DNA of 64,000 nucleotides. Origin: Spisula solida. Lineage: Eukaryota > Mollusca > Bivalvia > Venerida > Mactridae. Under the pieces are notes generated by a model. It saw only the letters and a list, made by a program, of their open reading frames with translations. It searched no databases and was not told where the DNA came from. This document shows, one piece after another, positions 33,951-46,100 of this stretch. The stretch lies in the NCBI GenBank assembly GCA_947247005.1, contig OX365944.1:21613501-21677500 (forward strand), in the 5' to 3' direction. Every line of letters begins with the position of its first letter. Position 1 is the stretch's first letter. The position numbers and the translations under genes are program-made.

Positions 33951-36900
33951 AGTGAAATGAAACAGGAATAATTTATGTATCAATGAGGTTAGTGTTCTTG
34001 CAATAATTTGTTTTCAATGATTGAAAAGGCATTAATGAAGGCATGTGTGGTCTGCCTTTACTTTGTATTGCTTTTAAATGCTCATAATCGGTCACCAAAC
34101 AGCGACAAAGAATCGTGTCGCAAAGTGCTACATACAACTACTCGGGAGCCGGTGAGACCTAACGTCATGTAATGTAATGAAATGATACGTTTGGTCTCTG
34201 TTGGGACTAAGTTTACCTCAACTTTTTACTCTGCGGCACATGGCGACGCACAATGGCTACATGGAGCTTTGAATTATGTGGATTAGCGAGTGTGTATGCT
34301 GTAATATAAATGTGAATGGTAAGCATTGCATACGTTGGATTACCTTCTCCGGTGACCGTCTGAGCCGGAGTTTTTAGACTAAAAATTTAGTTGTCTGACA
34401 GTCATCTTGTTGCAAAAGAGTTCCTTGTATGATCGGTGATGGGTAGGTTACGAGCGGTTTCATTCCTGTCTATTTTCTATACGGGTGCTTGTCAGTAACG
34501 GGGCCTGAATTCACCATATCGACATTACAGGTTAAAATCCGTTTTCCGGGATAACGGAATTTATTGAGCGACAATGTGCGAGATATTCCGAATGTACGTG
34601 AGGGGGGAAATGCCTATAGCGTATAGAGCAACCAGGTACAATAATCGCGATTATTTAAGGCAAATGACAAGAATTTGTAAAAAGTCTTACTAGTAAACAA
34701 TGACAACACAATTTTACGACCTCGCTGACAATATTTTCGCCAAAATAATATGTTTAACTTGAAAAATGCGTATATTTTATCGCCATCGGTATCGAGCTAC
34801 GGAAGCGGCAGTGTAAAATATAAAGCATTTTTTAGGATAATTCTTGCTAAAGTTTAAAAACAAAGATGTTTAATGATAATGTGTAATATTATGTTTTTCA
34901 TGTTTAAACGTTGAAAAAAGAATAATTATATACACTCCCGCTATACCGCTTATTGCTCGCTAACCCCCTGACCGTGAAATTTCGGTTCCGGAAAAACGGG
35001 TTTTATTGAGTAATGTCGATATCGAGAATAGTGTTTCGGCCATATAACTAAAAATATCAGCCTCCGGTTCCTGTGGTCAGACCCCTGCCTCTAAGTTAAA
35101 TTAAAGTTTGTTCTTGTCAAACACCTGCCAATATTAATCTGAAAGTTTGTAGTCACTAAGATGTTGAAAAAGTTGAAGATTTTGACAAGATTTCAAAAAC
35201 GTTTTGTTGACAATTGACTGGAAATGGAATGAATATTTTGACGGCAAAAACAAATAAAATCGGATATATTAGATGGTTTTGGACGGAATAATTACCAAAT
35301 CTAGATTAAGACGATGGAATTTAGGAGACATATGGTCCCTGTCGATGTCTGTTAACACTTGAAAAGTCCTTGTTTTGTTTATTTTCGTCCTCAAACCTTG
35401 GCGGGAAGGCCGAATGCAATCGCTTCCGCTTATTTCGTACTCAAGGTATGGCATACGACACGTTTCGCACTTAAAATATTCGTACCTAACTTTTAGTAAA
35501 ATTACCGTATTTATTCTAATTACCACCCGAACATTACAATTAGGTCGGAATTACAGAATATTAGCGAGTCACTTGGCTTAAGTGGGAGGCGTATCATAAG
35601 GCTGACTATTGGGCACATAATATTGCGTTTTACCTACATTGTAACCAGTATTCGCGACGTTTTGCTTAATATTAAAATAAATTTTGGAAAAATATTCACA
35701 GGACGAACATTTTAGCTACATGTTCTCCTGCATTGTTTTCATAAGAATATTAGCTAGATCTAGTAATAACTATGCAGTTAAATCGCAAGTTTATGACAAG
35801 AAAAGAGTATGGATAGCAGATTCATAGGCCTACATTTCCATCAGAAAGTTGAACTTCTCCATTCCCCATCCTGGAACCCAGCAGCTATTCATGAGCAAAT
35901 ACCGTATGTTTGTAAGGCCCGTCCACTGTTCTTATGTCATATCATGACGACAGGTATGCTTATTTGCAGACGACAGTCACTGTCTACTTTGTACTTGACC
36001 GTCGCATCATACGCAGACTATATGTCTCTGTATCAGCCTACAAGAGTGGACGGACAACTGGGGAATGAAATTCAATGTTACCGTGATGTTTTTTTTAAAT
36101 TTATAGTTTGTAAAGTTACTAATTTATGTTAGGTCGATTTTGAAACAAGTTTTTTTTCAATTTATATATTTCACTCTCGAAACTTCACTTGGTCACATAC
36201 TACTGAAGCAAGCACAGGACAATCCATACATTGTCCCAGAACGAAAATCAGTGAAAACATAAAAAGGACACAAACAATTGTATTGACGAAATGTGAAATA
36301 GACCGATCAGCATTCAAGGATTCATAAGACGGAATCTGAGACACAGCAACAAGAACTTTTTTTAAATAAACAAAGAAAAGGCTTACATCTTCCTCGTTCC
36401 GATCGAACATCTCGTTTGCTCCTGAATTAAAGCACTGTCTGGGATACACACATTCACAAGCTTAAGGTTATACATTGAATTGAAAGCGTACGAACCAGTG
36501 CTGTCAGGTTTGTATGTAACGACTATGGAAATATGGGATTAAAAGCTGCGTCACGTCTGTGATGGTTTGCTGGAATATAAGACACCAAAGGAGCGTCGCC
36601 TAGCGCCAAGCGTTCAGGCTTCCAAAAGATCATCTATGACCTGCTCGCCGTCCTTGCTAATGACCTCCTGGAACGCAACCAAAGCCAACAAAGACGTTCA
36701 AACTCAAAATCGGTCAGACTTACGTGAAAATAAACTACATGTATTGACAAGTGCTATCGGCAGGACAAACACCGTCAATTTTTGTCTATTGTCGCATGTG
36801 AACCTTTGCCAACATAGGTTAGCGTGTGTGCATCGGTCCCGAACTTAGTCGGACTTTGACGAACGAGTTGACTTTCGTCAAGATCCGTTGTACAAAGTTA

Positions 36901-38740
36901 ACCTACGTTATGGGAACGTTGTGGGAAGTTCGTTGAACGTTTGACCAAACTTCGGTCCAATCGTCGTAGTTTGAACCCAGCTAACACTACATAGTGTAAA
37001 CCCCGCTTAGTGCTTGGCTGCGTTTTCAAGAAAGTGAATATGCTAGCGCTTGACAACGTTTGCCAGCGATGTAGTTATTCTCTATTCACCAACTTAGTCC
37101 GGACATGATTCAGTACCTTTTAAGGCGAGTATGGTCAACGTTCAGAACGTTTCCTCATCCATTATTGTATGCATTGGCAGACATTTTTGAAGCGCAATAT
37201 ATATATATAATATGTTTTATATATTTTGCACTATAGTTTGCACATTATAGGCCCCCAATTAATAGTGGTATCCGGTGGCAATAATTACTCAGTAAGTAAA
37301 ATAATTGTGACCCCGTTCATGGACTGTCAAGTTGTCGGAGTGGGGCGTTATGTGAATGAATATTCTTTAATTCATCGATTTGTTATAAATTATATACATT
37401 TTGTAGATAGCAGAATACATTCAATCTGAGACCCGAGTATACTACTTATTGAAAATATTGTATTATATTGAATAAAATTGAAAACATGTCACGTGACAAA
37501 TGTATATTATAATCTGCACAGCTTGACGCAGTCTTATTTATAACCCATTCTATTCATTAGTTATGCAAAGATACGACTATTTACTCAACGTTTTATTCAT
37601 GATACAAACACATAGTCTACTTATTACATTTTGATCACCTCGGCCTTTATGCATTGCAATATTTACCGGAGACAAACGGAAACGACCGACCTCTCACGAT
37701 TGCTACTTATTATATACGAGGACGAGGGACGTTCAAAAATTAACAGGATTGTGTACAGTTTTAAATATTATACACATTTTTTAACATAATATTGAATCGA
37801 AATTCAATTGCGAAAAAGCGATATCCGATTTATCGTGAAAACACCATCATGTCCGTTCATAATAGATCCCTTTGAAACCATGGTAACGCGCACCCGGTGC
37901 TGCCCATCAATACGCATTGATGTAGATACGTAATGGGACACATCTTTTAATACGACACAAGCGTTAGTTTTCGAATATCGCCGCAACATTATTATGTTTT
38001 ATATTCGACATGGTCTGCCAAACTGATGACATTTGAACGCAAGGTGCTGGCATAAAGAAAAGTTGCACAACACGAGTGACAACGTCGTAACGCAAAAGTC
38101 ACCAGAACGTAAAAACGGACAAACACGCTATTAATTCTGCCATCGGCATCGTCTGAAAATATCATACCTACGATTGGAAAGAGTTCTGTCAGTCGTTCGT
38201 TAGTTTTAGAATGACACAAATTGGTGATTGTTCAAACTTGAAACGCAGGAATAATAGAAAATCACAAGACCGTTTGTGACGTCAGTATAACGAGACATTG
38301 TCAAAATATCAAACGTTGCATGGTTCGGATTCTCGCCTAGATAGCCGGTGTAAGATTAGGAAAAATACATGTGTTTTTCACTAAATGATTAACTCGTACA
38401 GCTTTACAATGGTGATGATTGTATTCCTGACGATACTGGGCTGTATAAATTATAAACAGCGTATGTCATAGCCTCGAAGAAGCGATAACGTCGTGTAAAA
38501 TAGAATGACGTCATTGACGTCGTATTATGCACCGGGTCAATAGTCCTGTTTATTTTTGAACGTCCCTTGTTTTAATACAGACTCGATGTTTTGAATTAAT
38601 CTATAAATTGCATAAAATTAATCCTGTATCACACAGTCGATACGAGCATACAAAGTTATCAATAGCATTTTGATTGTCATCTGCTGAACGAAATACAAAT
38701 GTATAATGGTGTCGTCCTACTAATTTTGTCGAAACCTTTT

Positions 38741-39041
38741 ATGAAATCTGCCTCCCGTATGCAACAATGGTCAAATCTCCTTCACACACATGTAAGAACT
38801 TGCTGGCTCCTTGTCGAATGGTACGTTTGCACTGGTTAGGATACAGTTTAGAAAAAAAAACTGGTAGAGTGAATTGGCCGCTGTCATACAGTCTAGGGTT
38901 GCCCACAAAATTGTAGTAACGACTTATCATATAAGGAAGGACCACAGTCTTCCAGACAAACCTCGGTATAGCACTGGTTGAACATAACGATTGTGGTTCC
39001 CGCCCAGTAACAACTATGGAGAAACGGCGTAAAAACCTGAA
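38741..39041 (-). CDS. Possible orphan terminal exon, unrecognised
   Basis: After a good acceptor (TTTGTTTTTCAG) an open frame of 99 codons reads FLRRFSIVVTGREPQSL, then SRYYNFVGNPRLYDSGQF and KFLHVCEGDLTIVAYGRQIS, then stop. The composition looks protein-like (balanced hydrophobic and charged residues, no low complexity). I cannot find a matching upstream exon with a donor, nor a family. It could be chance in CpG-rich DNA. Confidence 0.2.
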
Positions 39042-40354
39042 AAACAAACAAACTGTCTCCCATTGAGTCATATAAACACTCATTGTAAAACCTTCTTTTA
39101 CGGCGTATTTACATTTAATACGATTAACCTGACTTGAATATTTAGATATTTAGGCTTGCTTACAACTGTCATGTTTAATAACTTGAGAATATTTCTTTAA
39201 TGTTGAAGAATTTATGCATTGTGACAAGTCCTCCAACAGCAGTGGGTATGTGCATTGTATATGCAGTCACGCTATATTGATGGACAGGCGGAAAACTATT
39301 GTAACTCCAATATAAAACATAGGGAGTTACACTAGTTTTCCCCCAACCCATCGATATACAATGAGCGGCTTTGAAAACGCAACATTTACACTTATATAGC
39401 GTATATGTATACATGCATGTATCTATTTTCCCATAGCTCGACCAATATTCGTTTAATTTTACTGAAAGTTTCAACATTAATTTTGTAGCTAAGATATGTC
39501 GCATGACAAACAAACTCATCTTATTAAGATTTGTTGAGACCCTTTACAAAACCACTAACACAAAGATGACATAAACAAAATTATATTTGATGCCGTGCGT
39601 CCGTCTGCGTTTTTCAGATTGTTAATGCTGATGTGTAATTATTTTTCGGATAAAGTTCGTGAACAAGTGTCCGTGCTTATAATGGAGACAGAAATAAAGC
39701 AAAACAAAGATAAATTTAAAGCTCAATTTAGATTTAGAACAGTTGAATTATATTCACTCAATCTCTATCCAGAATTACTTCCCTTTGACTGTAAAATTAG
39801 TCGTATTTTTCGGTTAACCTGAAAATTGCTATTTAGATTTTGTGAAACCTAAAGTTCACTATGTTGCGGAGTGTCGATGGATTAACTATTCAAATTGCCA
39901 TTACAGTAAAATAATTAGCATCAAACCATCGATTCCTCGTACATTTTTCGTGTTTTTCCGTTTCACGGTTCAATGCACCACTGTAGTGAATTTAGATGAA
40001 ACGAACATCGAGTTACGACCCAAGGGTAGCAAATAACACGCACACAAAATTTCATTGAGGAATATTAATAAATAAAATAGCTTTATCACATATCCTGCGG
40101 TCCAGGAGTGCCGTAAAGCCGTGCCGTAAATATCGTTCGGCACTCCCAGACTGTGCAATAAATATTTAAATTAGATGTGACTTTAGCCAATCCATGCATT
40201 GATCTGTCAATGGCGTCAGGATAATATCAACGTCACCATGACGTCACGCTTATTGTACCGCTGAATTTTGGCTGAAACATATGCAGCGTACATCATCATT
40301 TTGAAAAATAATGTGCATTTTTTAAGGTTATGTGATAAATAGAATCTTACATTC

Positions 40355-40451
40355 GTGCTCATTACATACGAGTTTTATTAAACTCGTCGACGAAGCCTCG
40401 TGTCATATCATTTTGTCCACTCGTTTAATAAAACTCGTATGTAATGAGCAC
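40355..40451. repeat. 29-base perfect foldback repeat
   Basis: GTGCTCATTACATACGAGTT and nine more bases (40355-40383) are exactly reverse-complemented at 40423-40451, with a 39-base loop. Weaker pairing extends another 15-20 bases outward (AAATAGAATCTTAC / AGATCCTCTATTT). It would form a strong hairpin. Confidence 0.9.
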
Positions 40452-42375
40452 TCATGCAAGATCCTCTATTTACCTTGATTTGCATTAGTGTTGCATTTTC
40501 AAAGCCGCGCAGTGTAGTATTATATGTATAACATGGAAAACATGGACAGCTAGCCGTTGAGTCGGTTTTGGGATAAAACTGTCACATTTTGCACAAAATA
40601 TTAAGTCGCATGGATGGTACCAGTTGAGCGTCGAGTGTGTCTAAGAAAAATTCGGCCAAGGAATGAAATACTTCGGTTGTTTTTAACTTTTTGTTGACAG
40701 ATTTCTACTTGCGTTCTTAGCTAAACATACGTCAGTCACACACCACGTGGTAAGTCCACACACTATTGTATATATGACACCTCACTTCATCAGAAAGTAG
40801 TTGAGAATTTATAAAATTTATTTAATGATAACAATGACTATGTAACAATATACACAATGAGAAAACATTATACAACAGCGTCAATACATAACGACATAAA
40901 ATATACAGCAGTAATATACAATCAAAGGACTGAAGGTCCTAATATCGTACAACAAACGGCTTAAATACATAATAAAATGATACATTTTCCGTTAGCACTA
41001 CTTACAGCTCTTACCCACAGGTACCTGTATCATAGAAACAATACATCTTTAGATATATGTGTGTACAAATTAATAATAATTGTATCGGTGCATAGATAAA
41101 TTTTACTTTTTTCAATGTTTCAGCCACCGTTGTCTTTCCACCAGTAGTTTGGATTACCTCCCCTAGATCACTATGTTACTAAAACACAAAGTACGCCGGG
41201 AACCAGACTATTCCACCAGTAGCTGCGAAACAAAGTTACCACTAAATGTTAAGCAGTAAACTGTACATACTTTATAGGTAGGTTCTTTTATAACAACACA
41301 AAATAGAGAAATTAAGTCGGCCCAGCGTCATTTAAGTAAACGAGCATTAAACAAGTCCATTTATGTGACGTCATGACATAACAAAATAAGCGAGTGAACC
41401 TTTAAAAATATAGTAAACAAACTTTCGAACCCTTATGCGATGTGTTGCAATACAAACATATGAACCATTTCAGAGTATTTTAAAAGGAGCATGTAAAACG
41501 TTGTCTCCCATGTAGTGTGGGATTTTATGATATATTCGGTATAACCTCTGTCATTTTGTAGCGGAACGATGTTGAAAACTGTAAATTACGTCGTCATATG
41601 TTAATTGCACTGGTGCTTTCAATGGTAAATATCATGGTCGTATATTTTAATCCATAAAAATATCTAAAAAATGTGTCCGTCGTTTGTTTTTGCATTGCAA
41701 TTTAACACATTTGACTTTAAAAAGAGTATGGTCCTATCACATCTATAAATGATAAATGGAGTATTGCAATGCGATCAAGGCCGATGTGATCCACACGAAA
41801 TAGTTCATTTTGTGCTATTTTTAACATTTTATCTTGGAGGAATTGAAGAATGTTCAAACTGCTATGCATTCCTATGAACAGTGTTTCAGTAACCATGTTC
41901 AAAAACTTAAAATACAGTTTTATGAACGGTACCTTTTGTTCCATTCATGGCAAATAAACAGGTACATTTGTATTATATATATCGTAGGATGTTTCGATAA
42001 ATGAACAAGAAATATAAAATTTACTGTTACAACACTGAGTTAACATCATACAATATACTGTAGAGCACAGACAATCCAAATCCATGCAGAACCGACGGCA
42101 GCGCCTAGCCAACCATATTTCAAGCAAGTAGGTGAGTAGTCCAGATGTTATGGAATGGATGGTTGTCGTCAGCAGATGACGTCATGGTCCCATATGACCC
42201 AGTTCGTGCTGGCTATATGTTTCAGGTATCACTAGAAAATTCTAATGTTGTCCAACTTCGAAGTCCTCCATCCACCTGTCATTAATAGGCTACTATGAGA
42301 GCAAATGCGTTTACGAAAGTCTGACAAAGTTGATCGAACCCAGAAGATCAATATGTCCGTATTTTTTTCCCGGAC

Positions 42376-42480
42376 GTAGCTCCTGATTGGCTGTTTGCCT
42401 GATCACATGACACCAGCTAATCACTTGGTTGGCAATCTTCCTGATCACATGACACTAACTTGTCACCTGATTGGTCCACA
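42376..42480. promoter_or_regulatory. Clustered ATTGG boxes and repeated CTGATCACATGACAC
   Basis: Within 105 bases there are ATTGGC and ATTGGT (inverted CCAAT boxes) and two exact copies of CCTGATCACATGACAC about 45 bases apart, each with an E-box-like CACATG. Such clustering suggests a regulatory element. It lies 330 bases beyond the 3' end of the orphan gene, so its target is unknown. Confidence 0.3.
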
Positions 42481-42806
42481 CAATATATCATATGTATTTC
42501 ATTGTTCAAATGATACTTATGGTATGGATATGAGTTATAATGCTAGCACACTGCGTATATATGATAAACATGTATTCACAAACAATAACATATTTAAATA
42601 TTACACTTTCATTACATTAACATCGCCAAGTGTACCGCCACAGCTTCGAGTGGTAAACAAAGAACATACATGTACAAGCATTTTCTCACTTGGGATTCAG
42701 ATGCTACACCCGACAAGCGTTTCAGAAACCCTGACTTTTTCAGATTTGTCATTTTCAGGATTCCAAGCCCCAGAAAAAGGTGTAATGATAAACGCAGCAC
42801 AATAAC

Positions 42807-43139
42807 TTACACATCAACCATAGCTCCAGGTTTGCTCGCTAGAATCTTAGACAGCTCGTTCATATTTCTTTTCACTTTATACCTAAACACCCAAGGTAAG
42901 TCACGTCGCGGCAGTATCTTTTTTGGTGGAGGCGCGAAACTCAAATCATCAAATTCAAATGTTTCTGGGTAAATGATGTGTTCTGTAGGTGGCGCTGTTC
43001 GCACAGATTCCGGCGTCTTGCGATATGACCTCTGTGACCTTTGTGACTGTCTTGAAGACCTTGAAATACTTCGTGATTCTGATTTTGGTCGAACTTCTGA
43101 GTACGAGGTTGGTATGAGTCTTGGACCTGGTGGTGGTAG
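42807..43139 (-). CDS. Orphan gene exon 2 (residues 169-278)
   Basis: Starts LPPPGPRLIPTSYSEV after TATTTCCAG and ends PGAMVDV-stop. The Ser/Arg/Gln run (RSISRSSRQSQRSQRSYRK) resembles an RS-like or phosphoregulated linker. The acidic-aromatic FEFDDLSF and the basic C-terminal helix-like segment could be short binding motifs. A 54-base tandem array begins 55 bases upstream of its acceptor. Confidence 0.7.
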   Translation of the reverse strand, partial: LPPPGPRLIPTSYSEVRPKSESRSISRSSRQSQRSQRSYRKTPESVRTAPPTEHIIYPETFEFDDLSFAPPPKKILPRRDLPWVFRYKVKRNMNELSKILASKPGAMVDV

Positions 43140-46100
43140 CTGGAAATAGATAGAATAGTTCACCGTTCAAGTATACCAACATCAAATAAAACAAACGCCT
43201 TAAAATGTAACTAAATTTATGTATGATGTTAAGGCTTTCTGTTGCCAACCACCTTAAAATGTAGCTAAATTTATGTATGATGTTAAGACTTTCTGTTGTC
43301 AATTAAACGCCTTAAACTTTAGCTAAATTTATGTATGATATTAAGACTTTCTGTTCTCAAACGCCTTAAACTGTAGCTAAATTTATGTATGATGTTAAGA
43401 CTTTTTGTTCTCAAACGCCTTAAACTGTAGCTAAATTTATGTATGATGTTAAGACTTTTTGTTCTCAAACGCCTTAAACTGTAGCTAAATTTATGTATGA
43501 TGTTAAGACTTTCTGTTCTCAAACGCCTTAAACTGTAGCTAAATTTATGTATGATGTTAAGACTTTCTGTTGCCATTGATGCAGTCGTTTCGTAGTATGT
43601 TATAATTCTGTATGAATATCTCTTTGAAATACTGAAACATGTTAGTGTATTGAGTAGATCTATGTTTATACATATAATTTATAAATTGGCCATATACATC
43701 AAAATTGCCGATTTTGCCAAGTTTTGAAAAGTTAAACCAACGATAAAAATAATGAATAGTTGTCTGATGATACAAATGTGCGAAAACGTGACATAGAAAT
43801 GACACTGGTCAACAACCAAAACTAAATATGGGTTCTAGTATCATACGGGGTTCTCCTTTCCGTTCAGGTTGATGCCACGTTATAAAATTAAACTATCGTG
43901 ACTTAACATATACAGTGATGATTTTGATCTATATCTATATTTGGTGTTGTATTGTGTGTAATAAAATTATCATGGCATAATTTATTCTACCGTCGTCCTC
44001 ATAATTGCTCACAATTGTAAAAATAGAACCCATTCTTGAAAAGCAGGTACTTTTAATGGTATGTACACATTTGTTTCATTTCATAGTGCAAGATACATGA
44101 ATAAGCTGCCTGGCACGTTCATGCGATCACATTTTAATAATAGATCTTATAATATTTGGCCAGTTTTCTTTTTTATTGCGAATGGACGAATTTGCCACAT
44201 GCCACCAGTGGTGTCAAAAACTAGGCATACTTCGTAAGCCAATACATCTTGCAATCGATGATCGGAAAATAAATCAAAATTGGAATTAGACCTTTGACCG
44301 GAATAGTTACAGAATATCAATTCCTTGTCACAAATGTCCGATTACAAAGCCTAAAATTGTTAGCTGTATAATTATTTCCATGTCTATATTGACATACATC
44401 TCTGTCTAATTGTGTCCCGGCTTTCATCGGTACATCGCGGGTGTCAAATCAAACAGATTGATTATGTTCACCGGTTACAACTGACGAGCTTAATATTTTA
44501 AGTTTATTTATTTTACAATATTTCAATCAGATTTAAACAAACATAGTTCGACAATCGCGTTAAGTACAAAAGGATTCTACCGTGGCCAATGCTTGACCAC
44601 TGAAGTGGAAATGAAGGTCTGATGTTTATTATAATTAAAACGTATAATACCATTAATGGTAAAGCTGTTTAAAGCTACGAGAATACCAATACATAATCTT
44701 AAAGTTAATACCATCACATTAAACAAGCCCTGTAAAACTTGGCATAATATCAAAGCTATCGTAAGCTGCCGTTACGAGATAGTTTAAGTCAATGTAGGAT
44801 TACGATCATATTTAGAGGTTTTTTAATAAGTCCCAAATACGCAGAAACCTTTCCTTGCACCCAAATGAAAACATATTCGCATATAAAACTTGAAGTTCTA
44901 TTAATTCTTTCTCTATGACTTCTACCCTATATACCTCTGCAGTATATTTATTCTGATGATACTATATTGGTTATTTAGTTTAAAGGGACTGTCTCACGTA
45001 TTGGTGTGTTGCAAAAATAAAATAAAATTGTCAAATATTCACGTAATTTTGGTATAGTTACCTGTATATGCCATAAACAACCTCATTGACATAAAAAATA
45101 ACTTGGGAAACATCGTCATTTTGTAGTTATTTAGCATTTTTACAGCCAAAATTATCACTACTATCACTTAAATTGCCTGAATTTTGTTTCCATTCAACGA
45201 AAACGAATTGCGAAACAAACCGAATATCTCACAGATGTTTTGACTTTAGTTTGTTGAAGTTACAGTTTGATCATGTGTGAAATACATAATTCACAAAGCA
45301 TTTTCAAAAGGAAAAATACCGAGTGCCGAATATCAACAGTGATTTAAATTACTTATATGCCATAAATATTTCATAAAGCAACCGCCAGTGGCTTTCTATT
45401 ACATAAATACTTGGTTAGGTAGGAAAATTACGTCATATAAAATGTTTAGCCAAATATGTGAGGCGGCACCTTTAGACATGTACTAGTATTATTTATGCAG
45501 ATGTAATGCAGAAAATATGAGATTTGGCGGAAATCATAAAACGTCTTGAGATCATCTCTCGTGAAAAATAATTACAAAAATGAATTTTTTTAAATAGGGC
45601 ATCTTGTTATAGAGAAGCAATGTGTGAAATGTGACTGTCGATGGTTTAAGTTATTTTTTGGAAAAAAATGGAGAAAGCATGTAATAGTAATAGATGATAA
45701 ATCGATAATTTATTATAATGACTGATAAATGCACCGATTATTTGACACTCAAAAACAATTATACATCTGAAATGAAATTAAACTGAAAGGCATCTAACTG
45801 GAATTACAGCCGATGTGTAAACGTTACAATGGAGTAATGGGTTAAACTGTTTACACTGTAAAATCAAATATTTTCGTGGGTATTCAATTTCGTGGAATTG
45901 ATCACAGGAACTTGCATTTATAAATAGAAAAAAATAATTGAAAAAAATTTTTTTTCACTGGGCCTACTGTACAGCCTGTATTAAAATATAGAGGCTGCAC
46001 AGTTGGCCCAGTGAAAAAAAAAATTTTTTTTCAATTTTTTCAATATTTTTTTAAATCATAAAAAATTATGCAAGTTCCTGTGATTTGATAAAAGGGCATT

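Larger units (their letters stand above)
33260..42370. other. CpG-rich intergenic stretch, no confident gene
   Basis: I see no recognisable protein domain on either strand over about 9 kb. It contains the speculative ATAD5 promoter (33.65-33.95 kb), a possible orphan exon (38741-39041) and a foldback repeat (40355-40451). Short open frames around 35.8-36.8 and 37.8-38.2 kb show no splice logic or family resemblance. Confidence 0.5.

Noticed and set aside
35809..36848. Open frames of about 93-107 codons on both strands
   Set aside because: No splice logic, no family resemblance and no consistent frame between them. The CpG-rich, less AT-biased sequence makes chance open frames more likely.
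37804..38219. Minus-strand frames around 37.8-38.2 kb
   Set aside because: Adjacent but in different frames with no convincing donor or acceptor; no recognisable domain.
39175..39519. Minus-strand frame upstream of the possible orphan exon
   Set aside because: Its stop comes before the only good downstream donor (GTAAGC near 39170), so it cannot be joined to 39041-38741.
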